DNA from: Prostheceraeus crozeri
Lineage: Eukaryota; Platyhelminthes; Polycladida; Euryleptidae
Length of the DNA stretch: 64,000 nucleotides
Direction of reading: 5' to 3'
NCBI GenBank assembly: GCA_907163375.1
Contig: CAJQUW010002209.1
Coordinates: forward strand, 406,001 to 470,000
Below are positions 1 through 10,130 of the stretch, piece by piece. Both the position numbers and the translations under genes were made by a program. How positions within the stretch are numbered: the first letter of the stretch is position 1; each line of letters begins with the position of its first letter. The notes under the pieces are model-generated. The model was not told the origin of the DNA. It worked only from the letters and a program-made list of their open reading frames with translations, and ran no database searches.

Positions 1-1313
1 AAGCGACTGGCTGTGACACTTAAGAATTTGATTTTTGTATTCAGCGTTTCAAGATCTACAAATCCATGCTATTAAGCCATTTGTGCTCGAATTTAGGAAG
101 AAAGTGTCGGTACCTCCCATCCTGATATGCATCCAAAGTGATATGTGTTTAATCAACATGAACAAGTTGCAAGTTATTCTTCGTCAGATTCAATTTCCGC
201 TTTTTTTAAAAAAAAGCATCATAGGAATTGAGCAATTAGAAATCATTTAGAGTCAAAATGTTTTATTGTCGACTCGCGGCCAGCCAGCATGAACATGGTC
301 TATGAACACACAGGATGATCACTGAAGAGAGGATGACATTGATAGCTCAAATGTTCAAAAGCTGGAGTATTCAATGGAATAATGAAGCTAGCAATGTCAT
401 GACGTAAGGAGAGATACACATTTCCGCTATCAATATTAAATTAAAGACATTTCAAAGTCAATTGTCATTCATCACGGAACAAACGCGGCGTATTTAATAA
501 TCGGTGGCTCAATTATTTCGCGATGTCTATCCTAACGGTGCTAATTTATTTATGATATTTAATGATAGGGTCGACAGTGACATGCAAATCACTCGCATTC
601 AAAAATTACAAATGAATTCATATCATAATAAGGACAGTATCCCACCTGTAATGTATCAGTGGATTATTGGCACAATGAATAAAGCACCAATAAACGACCC
701 TCTCGAATTAAGTAGCAGTTGACTGATCTGACGCTGATTGTCCCTTTAAACGGATGTGAAGGAATCTCACTTGTCATGTCATAGTAAGAGAGGAATTTCT
801 ATTGTTTCTAATTTTCTCTGCTTCTGTCAGACGGCACGACAATGATTTCAATTCATTCACATACACATGATACAGTCTTGAATATAAATCTTCTTCACAG
901 ATGCTTTTCAAGATTTGAAGCACGAATGTGTCACCTCAGCAGACGCTCAGCTTTATTTCAAGTTGTTTCATATGTTCGATGCGGCCACTAGTCGAAGCAC
1001 ATTTTCAGTTCATATTGAGCTCGCTTTAGGTTATTGGCCGCAATTTATTACTGTTTCATTGAATTAGCCTCAATCTATGAAAACACGCTTCTTAATAACA
1101 CATTAATTGCAGCAGCATTTGTGGAAACATTCAAAAAATCTACACGATATCTATGAATACATCAAGATTTTCGATATTCATCCAGTATGCACTGCAGGCA
1201 TGAGGTTGTAGAAGAAATAATTTTGAACTATCATCAACTGAATGGTACATGTATTCACCCGAAGTGTTATTCGCGGCAAGTTTTCTTCAATCATTGCATT
1301 CTATGATTTGCAG
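1..1313. other. Upstream intron or flank, no supported gene
   Basis: No convincing coding exon was found. A good polypyrimidine tract and acceptor end at 830, but the following frames close quickly and show no domain. A short open stretch near 504-722 has a faint Ig-like look (a PPV.YQW string) but lacks the core cysteine and clear splice sites. The expected exon for the first half of the Ig domain completed at 1314 should lie here or further upstream. Confidence 0.4.
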
Positions 1314-1519
1314 CTGTAATTCGTCAGGAATTCCAAGGCCACTGATATATTGGCGACGAATTGGAGGCTCAAGTGCTGTCATTCGAGGTCATGGACGCGA
1401 GATGATGGGTACTTCCATAACCTTCAGCAAAACACAAGCGAGTGATCGAGGTCTCTACCTCTGCCAGGCTTACAATGTAATGGGCTCCGTCAGCTGGTCT
1501 GTCAATCTAATCGTCCAAT
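1314..1519 (+). CDS. Internal exon, second half of an Ig (I-set-like) domain
   Basis: The exon begins after the acceptor TGATTTGCAG and ends at the donor CAAT/GTAAGT. It encodes the core of an Ig domain: a first Cys followed by SSGIPRP, a Trp about ten residues later, then the DRGLYLCQAYN signature (Asp, Tyr and second Cys of strand F) and a G-strand ending LIVQ. Its phases are 2 at the start and 1 at the end, the same as the exon at 25376. That fits one gene built of Ig domains split by an intron just before the first Cys. The likely product is a cell-surface adhesion protein of the lachesin/IgLON or similar class. The exact family is inference; the Ig fold and splice sites are seen directly. 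Confidence 0.72.
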
Positions 1520-1900
1520 GTAAGTACACCGTATTATACATCATGCTGCAGATTTCGTCATTTATAGCAACGGTTTCTTAAGAACTAGACTGAGTGAACC
1601 AGGTGTCATCAAAACTTAATTGCATTACTATTGCCGTATTTCTTCGAATAGCAGCCGCATCTGTAAATCGGAGCTATGAATCTAGGCAACTGTGTAATGC
1701 CTCCTACATCTATGAACTAATTGAATCTTGCATAATCAGTTTTGCATGTTAATAATAATAATGATCATATATTTGTAGATAAATGAAAGCGCGCATCTAG
1801 CCGAATTCATAATATTTATTACTCTGGAAACAGAACATACCCGGTAGAAAGAATGCAAAGGAGTGATGACAAATGAGAAGTACAGCTACATGCTAGAAAG

Positions 1901-2155
1901 GAGATGGCTTCACCACGGTAGATGAATACCAATTAGCAGCTCACGTTGCTAGCACAAATTTGGCTTGAAGTACCGAATGTGCAAAGCTTCAGAAATTCGT
2001 AATAACCTGTCATTTCTAGCGTGAAAGACAATTGAAAACTCGTCACGAAGATATCTACGATCGCAATTACAGTCAATGACATGAGAAGCTATGGCAGAGG
2101 AACTGCGGCCACTGTCATTATGTCCAACATTCATCTACCGTGGTGAAGCCATCTC
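1901..2155. repeat. Nested 255-bp inverted-repeat element
   Basis: GAGATGGCTTCACCACGGTA at 1901 is repeated in inverted form ending near 2155, with perfect arms of about 26 bases. It lies next to the inner end of the left arm of the 1776-3252 foldback, so it looks like a small element inserted there or an inner hairpin of the same element. Confidence 0.55.
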
Positions 2156-2897
2156 CCATAGAGTAGATATATTTTAGGTAGAGTGGTAACTCCGCATTTA
2201 TTAAATCCCCAATGTGTATGCACTTTCGATTTTATTAAATGAACTCATGGGAGATACATTTGGTAATTGTTTCCAAATGTGAGATATGCAAATTTTTGAA
2301 GTTTAGCAGAAATTACAACGGAATTGTGTGATTATGATTGTAATGCAGAAGGAATGATGGTATTTCACAGATTCTTAGTGTCATGACAACCTTGGAGATT
2401 TAATGTTTGTTAAATTAGCAATTCGATGGGTTCCTATTACTTTCATGCTCAACATCAAGAGTATTTTCTTAGCGTGATCATATCACAGGCAACCTGCCAC
2501 TGGCAGAAAATCACATAATCAAAGACAATGACTTCATTTAGCTTTGAAAGATATAAATGGGTCCACATCACTATTCAGATTCAAGTAATAAAACTTGAAT
2601 TTGTGAATCATAAAATCATGCCGGTGAAAAATTATTTAAAAACTGGAAATTTCAGCCACGAAAGCACGAATAAAATAGCGACTTTTTGCATGAAGACTTC
2701 CATTATAATACGGATCATGAACTTCCTTTGATAATCAGCTTGATATCCGCTTACTTAGGATGCTTATTAGTGAATATTCATTCCTTTTGATATCCAACTT
2801 GTTTCATACTACTTATATAGGAGAGTCATCTCGGTAGTATATAAAATAGTTAATTTTGAGTTTTTTCAAAAGTGCTCAAATACTTTTCTTGAATCAC

Positions 2898-2985
2898 GGG
2901 AACGTAATCTCCGCAAAAAACTGAATCTTTTGATTTGAAAATTTTCACTGTATGCAGATACTTTTTATTGAGTCCGACCCACAAA
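2898..2985. repeat. Dispersed repeat, inverted partner at 63840-63935
   Basis: CTCCGCAAAAAACTGAAT, then AAAATTTTCACTGTAT and CAGATACTTTTT, is matched in complement near the right edge of the window. This suggests ends of a medium-copy repeat family. Confidence 0.7.
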
Positions 2986-3252
2986 CAAACTCTAACCTCC
3001 ATATAATACTATAAACATATCATTAATACCCTTAAAGTTTAATTAATTTTATTATGCGATATATCATACGTTACACATCATTCCCTAACATCTATGGTCA
3101 TCTTTCTAGCATGTAGTTGTACTTCTCATTTGTCATCACTCCTTTGCATTCTTTCTACCGGGCATGTTCTGTTGGGAAGATCGGCGTAAGGCCTCCAGAG
3201 CAATAGATATTATGGATTCGGATAGATGCGCACTTTCATTTATCTACAAATT

Positions 3253-4075
3253 GTCAAATGGACTAAATATTTCAATGATAATAATATGATAGAAAACGCT
3301 AATTCGATCAGTAAGCAGTCGAAACTGATCATTGTACAAAAGAAGGCAGTTGCCTTTTTCAGGAACTTTGTTTCCTTAGGTGGCAGATATTTGCATCAAT
3401 AATTCTGTGTCATCTTTGGTTTCAGTTAAACCAATTATTTCTATCTACACGGGTACCATGCAAAGTGAAATTGCTCTGTGGGGGGGGTCTGTGGGGGTCG
3501 GAGCTGTCAAGCTCAAAAATCCAATGCATGGTTACATCTAATAATATTGCATAATAATCTTACTAACTAATATAATCTTCTAATTTTTCTTTTATATACA
3601 CCCCCCCCTGCGCCTACCCATCAGTGGAGTTCTAAAAAATCCTCGAAAATCAAGGATAATGGGAAGCGGTAAGAACTTTGATTGTATCATGAGTATGTCC
3701 AAACGTCAATCCCAGTATCGTGTTCAAGAAATCCAGATGAATTCGTAATTCATGAAAAATCCGAATGAAATTTATGTTGATAGTTGTTTCGGCTAATATT
3801 GATTTCAAACAAGATTAAATCGAAGTTGTTTCAGTTGTCCCCTACTTTCTAATTTGATGTTTTCGATCATACTACTATTTCCCTTGAAATCAATAGCATG
3901 AGGAATCTGTATGACATAAAAGTGGAGACGACCAATTAGCGATGTTTGATCTTTGACTAAACTTCTTGAAGCTCAGCCGACGTCAGTGTCGTTTGAACGG
4001 AGTTTCAGCATGCTCAACAAAATGTCAGCATGTGATCGTCATTTTCTTCCGAAAAATGTACAAAATTATGCTGTT
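3253..4075. other. Intronic flank left of the Polinton
   Basis: No gene is seen. It holds a run of G near 3480 and a run of C near 3600, about 120 bases apart, which may be the tips of a small unrecognised MITE. An apparent acceptor near 3631 leads at once to a stop. Confidence 0.4.
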
Positions 4076-4690
4076 CCATTTTGGAACGGACCAGGACAAG
4101 TAGAAAAAAAAAAAAAAACATAGGGGACCCGCGAAAACTTTATAAAAAAACAGCTAAAATGCTACACCAAATGAAAAAATTACAAAACCATGGAGGACAA
4201 TACTCTAAAATCACTAATTTCCGCAACCTAAATAGATACAAAATCGGAAAGTACCTCTAAATCACCAATTCACGAGGCTAACCATAGATGCGAAAATAGG
4301 AAAGCACCTTAAAGTATGACCCATGAACAAAAATAATATTTAAAAAAATGGAAGCTGAAAAACAAAAGAACCATCAGCCCTTTCCTATCCTTCATTATCA
4401 TATGGGCACAATTCTACCTTCGGTTCCCAATTGAAATGGATATCGCCAACCACAAAGAATAGAGTCAGGTCCAAGAAAGATAAGGAAGCCCAATTATTAC
4501 TTAAACTAGAACATTCTAATAATAAGACAGAGATGGAGACGAAAGCTAAGAATGTGTGACACAAGGCGACGGTGTCTGTGTTAAACTATCTATAGGCGTC
4601 TCACTATTGTCATTTCGTTCTGGCGTTCTTACAATTCCTGTTGGTCGTACTGCTTTGTGATACAATTAGATTTTCGTTGCCAGCGCACTC
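4076..4690. repeat. Left terminal inverted repeat of the Polinton (decayed)
   Basis: This is an inverted match to 20300-20883. It shares the tip, an A-run, ATTAGTGATTTTAGAG-type repeats (in complement) and CACCTTAAAGTATGACCCAT, and continues inward into a degraded copy of the start of the gene at 20032-20622. It is clearly more diverged than expected for young Polinton ends, so it marks the older-looking side of the element. Confidence 0.85.
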
Positions 4691-6173
4691 ACATGACGAC
4701 AAAACACTTGCAAACAGTCATCAGGGTTAGCAGATCGTTATGGCAACGGTGGCAATCTGTCCTTGTATCGTTGTATGTAGAGCAAAGTTCTCATTTGCAA
4801 TGTTTCCCGACAGCACACTAGAGAGAGAATTATGTTGCTATCGAGGTCAAGTTGCTGCTCTTATTTACCCAGACCCTCTGGGATATTTTTCTTCAAACCG
4901 ATAAGCAGCACATTATCTCAAAGAATCACATAAGAAAAAACCAGAAGGGACGTGATAACGGAAAGAGATAAACGAGAGACAGTGTGTTTGAAAATACTCC
5001 CGAGATTCATTTCAAGGATTGTTGACAGCAGCAATTTACCTGTTAATTCTCGAGAAGGGATATTTTATAAGTACTTCATCGTGCACTATCTTCATTGAAT
5101 AAACACTCATAGGTTTTATGAGACAAATTACACATCGGAATCTTTCTACGCTGCTATGGTTATACAAGGAGAAGGTGCTTCAGCGATAGAAGGTTATTGT
5201 CTATAATATGAATTATACCAAAATTGTGATAGTGTTGAATGAGACTCATAACATATATTTACACGCTCATATGTGACATTACTGGATCAAATTATTCAAA
5301 TTATCAAAGAACTATCAACTTAGCCAATTCTTCTCTATCAATTTAACTTTGAGAATGAAGCCTTTTACATATCTGGCCGCTTTCATTTGATCAAGAGAGA
5401 AAGAAGTAAGAGACAAAGCGAAGATTAGCGGATCATATTTGGCTCACCCAATGTGCAACAAACTGAAACAACAACTTGTGCAGCATACTGGCCTTCACGC
5501 AGGAATTAGCGACTTGATAAACGTTAGGACTCTACTTCCAAAGTAACCAAGTTAGTAACAATTTATTGCAACATATTTGACTGGAGACTGAAAAGACAAT
5601 GCCATTTTCAACCATTTGGATTTTTGTTTTCATATAAATGTTGGACCTCTACTTCATAATTAACAAGTAGTAAATTTATTGCAACCTTATTTGACTGGAG
5701 ACTGAAAAATGCACAATGCCCATTTAAATTGGATTTTTGTTTCATTTAAAATGGACTGACCTTGATCGAGTTTTTAAATTATATGGCAACAGACACAACA
5801 ACGATTTTCGACCATAAAGAAAATTGCTAATCAATTAGGAATAAAGAACATTTCATGTTTTAATGAGAGACGAATTACAATTGATCAAAAAATAAGCCCA
5901 ACTGTATAATTTCATAACGAATCTTCCACACTTCAGACCAAAAACGGCGTTACATTGAGTCAGCAGGGCGTTAAAAATCATCAGCAGAACTCTGTATTCT
6001 TGACCCTCATACGGGCTTCCACCTACGAATGAAGTAAGAGCAAACTTGGCAATGGTATTTATAATACATTTCAAATTCAAAAACGAACCGAACAACTTAT
6101 TGTGGGTCAATTATGTTTATACGTTTTGTACAAATTACAAAAAGGAGTACCATTTCTAGATATAATGTTAGAG
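4691..6173. other. Polinton interior without a recognised gene
   Basis: No family is recognised. An open minus-strand stretch at 5853-6110 (85 residues) has no motif I can name. A direct duplication lies at 5530-5750. This is where an extra gene such as the missing protease could have lain, but nothing in the reading supports that. Confidence 0.45.
5530..5750. repeat. Tandem direct duplication of about 118 bp
   Basis: Two copies share ATTTGACTGGAGACTGAAAA, a preceding TTTATTGCAAC and a following TTGGATTTTTGTTT. They differ by several small indels, so the duplication is not recent. Confidence 0.7.
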
Positions 6174-7463
6174 TTAAACGATAATAATTAAAGCCTCGGT
6201 TTTCTGTAATTCGTTTTCATAGAATCTACCTTTGATATCTTCATCATCTAAATCATTGATTTCATAAGTAATCGGATGAGTTTGATTTATTTTACAAATT
6301 TCAAATATCTCTTTTGTCCAGTATCCGACGAAGCCCTTTTCAAATTTGTTCTTATATTTAAATATTCGTACCCTATCCCCAATTTTAAATTTCGGCTTAC
6401 GTTTCTGTAAATTCGGATTACTCTCATTCGAATAATTATTTTCGAATAATTTCTTTCGTATTAATCAGGGTCATCAGAAGCATTATTTGGATTTTCTTCA
6501 ATACCTGAATGAATCTTATTGTTATACTCTTCTACAACTCCTGGTAATATCTTCAACCATTTCTGATTTCCTTGCTCAGTAAATTTCTTAAAGATCTTAA
6601 CTTTTAGCGTTATATTAAAGCTCTCTATTACTACAGCATTTCCTTCATTTTCTGTGGAATAAACAGTTTCAAATAGTGTCTTTACGTTTCTATTGTAAAA
6701 CTCGGACCCTTTATCAACAAACAATTTCCTTGGCTTTCTAAATCTTTCTTTAAAGATTTCTTCTAACGCATATTTAACTGACAGACCACTTTTGTTTTTT
6801 AAAGGCTTTACCCAAGCTTATCGTGTATATATATCTATAACGGTCAATGCGTACTTAAACCCTCTTTCATTAGGCATATTAATTAGATCTGCACTCCAAA
6901 TATCATCTTTATTAAATACTTTTACCTTCAATAGATATTTCGGCTTTCTGTATTCCTTGTGAATTTCGGACGCGTAGTTCGAGCGTTCTCTCAGACAGCT
7001 TTGCTAAAGTCGTTTTCATCTACCCCCTGCCCAAAAAGCATTTTTGCTTGTAAAGCTTTCTTAACAAACATTCTTTCAATTTTTTCTCTAAATGTAGGAT
7101 TCTGAATACTATCTAATTCTTGTATCATTTTCTTATCTGCTTCATGTCGAGAACTTAGGTCATGATTTCGATAAGCTAAATCATGTTTATAAGCTGCTGC
7201 ATCTACTCTATTTATTGGTTTTACTATTTTCTCTAGGCGTGTCATCATCGTTTAATCTTAAATCTAATCTTGTGCCGGGGCCAGTAAAATTATGCCCAGG
7301 TAGATGTTTCTCTTTCGAATATTTACTCCAAATAAAGCCAGGAAAGTTTTCTAATGCTTTTTGTATATCACCACCGAAGTGGTGTGGAACTTTGTTCTTG
7401 TCGCCTTTTAAGAGATAATTTGTTTAGGCTAAAATTTGAAATCCTTAAATTATTCAAAGACAT
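6174..7463 (-). pseudogene. PLA2-like domain plus retroviral-type integrase, Polinton (broken)
   Basis: The right part (about 6991-7463 on the minus strand) starts MSLNNLRIS and contains the PLA2-like signature NRVDAAAYKHDLAYRNHD with the His-Asp pair seen in parvovirus VP1-type phospholipase domains. The left part contains rve-integrase sequence: ADLINM around the first catalytic Asp, DKGSEF around the second, a following Glu region, and a C-terminal module rich in Lys with FKIGDRVRI like the chromodomain/SH3 tails of Polinton integrases. In related elements these two domains lie in the same reading unit, which fits the order and spacing here. The integrase would join the element's ends to host DNA; the PLA2-like part may act on membranes or be structural. 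About three breaks make this copy non-functional. It ends the left minus-strand block. Confidence 0.82.
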
Positions 7464-7479
7464 TTTTAAAGATTAAATC

Positions 7480-7953
7480 TTATCGCACCATACTAGGATT
7501 TAGATATATGCCAGATCCGTCTTTTGTTTCTTTTATTTGAATCAAATCATCAATATTGTGTAAGACATTTTAAGAACTCGTTTCCCTTCATCAACTAAAT
7601 TTAATTTGCTAATGAAATTATCTACTATTCCGTCACCTCTAGCAGCTTTTCTCTAACTCCCTATTATGACGTTTTTGCTCTTCTAATGCTGCCTTCTCTG
7701 CTTTATTTTTATTTACTGCCTGGACAATACCAGCTGTCCCACCTGCAACACTTCCTGCTGCTGCTATACCACCTATGATTAGCGGAATTAATGGGAGAAT
7801 TCCGCCATTCTTTTCTTCTTGTAATTTGATATTCTCTATCATTGGTTTACTTATGTAATACTTCCTTTTGTTAATTGTAATAGTTTTAGGAGTATTTTTG
7901 TCAATGATGTTACGTAGTTTTAATTCAACCGTTTTATTATTCACTTGCGCCAT
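7480..7953 (-). pseudogene. Small hydrophobic virion-type protein, Polinton (broken)
   Basis: It starts MAQVNNKTVELKLRN directly after an A-run. About residues 50-75 form a Gly/Ala-rich hydrophobic stretch (LIPLIIGGIAAAGSVAGG), followed by a Lys/Glu-rich helix. The distal part reads like the GxGIYLNP-type tail found in small proteins of many Polintons. The role is unknown; a minor capsid or membrane-active protein is a reasonable guess from position and composition. The locus has about one break. Only about 16 bases separate its end from the start of the next minus-strand gene. Confidence 0.6.
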
Positions 7954-7980
7954 TTTTTAATAAAAAATTTATAGTCTTAG

Positions 7981-8108
7981 GTTTTACTAACCGACCGGAG
8001 CGAAGCTCCTCTGGCTTTAGCCTATCGGACTAAAGGTCCTAAGGTTACTAACCAATCGGAGCGAAGCTCCTCTGGCTTTAGCCGATCGGACCAAAGGTCC
8101 TCAGGTTA
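7981..8108. repeat. Two tandem 61-nt hairpin cassettes between Polinton genes
   Basis: The unit is repeated twice with a partial third. It contains stacked short palindromes: GGAGCGAAGCTCC, GGCTTTAGCC and GGACCAAAGGTCC, followed by GGTTACTAACC. It fills the gap between the capsid gene stop and the next gene start. A related cassette in opposite orientation is at 10051-10125. Likely roles are transcript end formation or RNA structure, by inference. Confidence 0.85.
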
Positions 8109-9443
8109 CTAACCTATCCTAACCATTTTTCCATTAATAATTTCAATAGAATATTCGGTGTCTTCTAGCAATAAACCATAAGCCATCAATGATGTTGTGG
8201 AATTTGCCTTTTCAATATTAATTGTCACATCACAACCGGTCTTGATAATATCTTCAGATTGTGCACTTAAATCAAAGCATAAAACAGGATATAAATTCTT
8301 CCAATCTACAGGATTTAATTGTGCTTCAACTCCAAATTCTCGGCACAAATTTCTATAAGCATCATATCCTTCCATGAATTGATTATTTGCGTTATCAAAT
8401 CTCAATGGATCAATAGGATAACGTGTTTGATTTAATGAAATTTGTAAACTTCGAATTGAATTAATATGAAAAATATTATTGTTCTTATCGAAACTAGGCG
8501 TTTCATTCTTTTGAAAAGTGAGTAAAAAATATCTTGGTGTATTTGATGTCCTTGTGAAATGCCAGTTAAATCTTTGTTCAGTAAAAGTGACAGAGCTCGC
8601 GGTACGCTTCATAAAACTTACTGGAATTGGTTTATTAGTATCTAATCGTTTCGTAATAGTTAATTCAACCTCTAAACTAGGAGTAATGTGCTTAATCCAC
8701 CATTCAAGTCTATCAATTTTTAGGTATGCTTTCTTCCCAGCCTTTCCATAAAATATTGATTCATTATTTACAGTGCGATGAACTATGAGTTTGAATTTCA
8801 AGTGACATGATATTTTATTGTAATCTAAATACCCGAATAATGGAGACAATGACCAATTAACAGTTTGTTTACTTTTATTATTAAAATTGCGTCTTTTCTG
8901 GTATGAGCTATTTTGTGCACTGTTTAACTGTTTCACTATGTTTTCTACATCTTTCGCAATTCCTGCTGCATCTGTTCCAGTGTGAGTTAAATCATCTTTA
9001 AGTATGCCGGTATGGTTATCAGGAAACCATCCTTCGATTTCATGCATTTTAGTATTTTCACCTATTGTTACAAATCGAAGCATTGAATCAATAATGCCAG
9101 GTGAATCACTTATGGTTTCTATATTTTGTGTTGCAACATCTAAACGCATTTGTGTAAATAGTCTTGGAAAGAAATTGTTTTCTAATGTAATATTATCCGT
9201 AGCAGGTAATGGTGTTGTAAAATCAGCATCAGAATATAGTGAATATTCACAGTGTAAAAATGAATCGGGTAAATATAAATAACTTTGCTGATTATCAACT
9301 TCAAAAATTAAGTCACCTCCAGTATTCACTCTTCCTGAAGAACCGGGGTTCATAGCAATTCTTATATAGTCATTCTTTTTTTGATTATAACTGACAAACG
9401 GGGGATCGTCTAATCTAAATTTGCTTTCGATCAGAGTTGACAT
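8109..9443 (-). CDS. Polinton major capsid protein (double jelly roll)
   Basis: An open frame of 444 residues starting MSTLIESKFRL right after an AT-rich leader. It belongs by recognition to the Polinton capsid family typified by nematode F54H12.2-like proteins. Family marks include a start with FRLDDPPFVSYNQK, a middle SLSPLFGYLDYNK segment, NQFMEGYDAYRNLC, and the C-terminal YPVLCFDLSAQSED followed by a long beta-rich end. Members are assigned to the double-jelly-roll fold of eukaryotic and prokaryotic dsDNA viruses, which forms the hexameric shell units. It looks whole. It lies between a small hydrophobic protein and a Gly/Ala-rich minor protein, as in a capsid gene cluster. The family assignment comes from memory of sequence patterns, not a search; a minor structural role is the main alternative. 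Confidence 0.78.
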   Translation of the reverse strand: MSTLIESKFRLDDPPFVSYNQKKNDYIRIAMNPGSSGRVNTGGDLIFEVDNQQSYLYLPDSFLHCEYSLYSDADFTTPLPATDNITLENNFFPRLFTQMRLDVATQNIETISDSPGIIDSMLRFVTIGENTKMHEIEGWFPDNHTGILKDDLTHTGTDAAGIAKDVENIVKQLNSAQNSSYQKRRNFNNKSKQTVNWSLSPLFGYLDYNKISCHLKFKLIVHRTVNNESIFYGKAGKKAYLKIDRLEWWIKHITPSLEVELTITKRLDTNKPIPVSFMKRTASSVTFTEQRFNWHFTRTSNTPRYFLLTFQKNETPSFDKNNNIFHINSIRSLQISLNQTRYPIDPLRFDNANNQFMEGYDAYRNLCREFGVEAQLNPVDWKNLYPVLCFDLSAQSEDIIKTGCDVTINIEKANSTTSLMAYGLLLEDTEYSIEIINGKMVRIG

Positions 9444-9473
9444 TATATTTTTTATTAGAAAAAATCAGTTTGG

Positions 9474-9535
9474 TACTAGAATTTTGCTACTAGAATTTTG
9501 CTACTAGAATTTTGCTACTAGAATTTTGCTAGACC
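9474..9535. repeat. Four tandem copies of a 14-nt unit at a stop codon
   Basis: The plus-strand unit CTACTAGAATTTTG is repeated about four times. On the minus strand the first copy encodes the last residues (AKF) and stop of the gene at 9518-10006, so the stop-bearing end was multiplied into the spacer before the capsid gene. Confidence 0.9.
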
Positions 9536-10006
9536 ATTTCCTCTCATTTCTTCAATTGTTTTTTCATCATGTTTACTTTCCATCTTCGCTAATTGTGCAA
9601 TTTTGTTTTTTGTTTCCTCTGAGAGCTTTTTGTCTTTTTGCATTTCTTTTGCGTCATTTCTAAGTTTGCGAATAGCTTCTAGTTGTTTTAATTCGTTTTG
9701 TGACTTAACAGCATTCGATATTGCACTAGCTGTACTACCTATAGCAGCTGCTCCTTTAGCAGCAGATGTAATCAAATCTTTATTATTTTTAATTAAGTTA
9801 ACGATACTTCCGATACCAGAAAAGATGCCGGCTCCGCTGTTTACACTAGCTCCTTCCGTGTGAACGGCACCTGCAGTGCCTAGGAACTTTTGTGTTCCGA
9901 CTGTTTCTCTATTATCATAATGATAAACAGGATTCATACGTGGTTCATGAGCAATTCTTTGATTTGAAGCAAAATGTTTAAGATTGTGTTGATAAATTAT
10001 AGGCAT
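9518..10006 (-). CDS. Minor virion-type protein, Gly/Ala-rich, Polinton
   Basis: A 162-residue open frame starting MPIIYQHNLKHF after an A-run. Residues about 55-65 hold NSGAGIFSG, then a moderately hydrophobic, Ala-rich helix-like stretch (AAKGAAAIGSTASAISNAV), then a charged helix ending in RGNGLAKF. The short Gly motifs NSGAGI and RGNGL recall adenovirus-type protease cleavage sites ((M/I/L)XGX-G), though no protease was found in this copy. It is probably a core or minor capsid protein; that is inference from position between the capsid and fibre-like genes and from composition. It looks whole. Confidence 0.6.
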   Translation of the reverse strand: MPIIYQHNLKHFASNQRIAHEPRMNPVYHYDNRETVGTQKFLGTAGAVHTEGASVNSGAGIFSGIGSIVNLIKNNKDLITSAAKGAAAIGSTASAISNAVKSQNELKQLEAIRKLRNDAKEMQKDKKLSEETKNKIAQLAKMESKHDEKTIEEMRGNGLAKF

Positions 10007-10050
10007 TTTTTTAAGCTTAAATTTGACTTTTGTGAAAAATATTTACGTTT

Positions 10051-10125
10051 GTGGTCGGCTAAAGCCTCGAGGAGCTTCGCTCCGATTGGTTAGTAACCTG
10101 AGGACCTTTGGGCCGTTCGGCTAAA
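10051..10125. repeat. Hairpin cassette, inverted relative to 7981-8108
   Basis: Contains GGCTAAAGCC, GGAGCTTCGCTCC, GGTTAGTAACC and GGACCTTTGGGCC-type palindromes. These are the same modules as 7981-8108 read on the other strand. It lies between the end of the fibre-like gene and the start of the minor protein gene. Confidence 0.85.
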
Positions 10126-10130
10126 TTCTA

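Larger units (their letters stand above)
1776..3252. repeat. Foldback element with imperfect inverted ends
   Basis: The ends at 1776-1905 and 3105-3252 are inverted copies. Both carry TAGATAAATGAAAG near the outer tip, then CCCGGTAGAAAGAATGCAAA and GTGATGACAAATGAGAAGTA further in. One arm has an extra segment of about 25 bases. No coding capacity is seen. It is probably a non-autonomous foldback or MITE-like element of about 1.5 kb; no superfamily is assigned. Confidence 0.65.

Noticed and set aside
504-722. Possible Ig-like exon (PPVMYQW)
   Set aside because: No core cysteine, no clear acceptor, no ATG start; the similarity is too weak to call.
831-900. Possible exon after a strong acceptor at 830, with an Ig-like DFNSFTYT string
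   Set aside because: The frame stops at the position where the Ig cysteine would be, and no donor or domain supports it.
3632-3675. Short exon candidate between a pyrimidine-rich acceptor and GTAAGA
   Set aside because: Meets a stop at once in the phase required by the neighbouring Ig exons.
5853-6110. Protease or other Polinton gene on the minus strand
   Set aside because: No catalytic motif or family pattern is visible in the 85 residues.
9474-9535. CRISPR-like array
   Set aside because: Direct 14-nt tandem copies without spacers, in an animal transposon.
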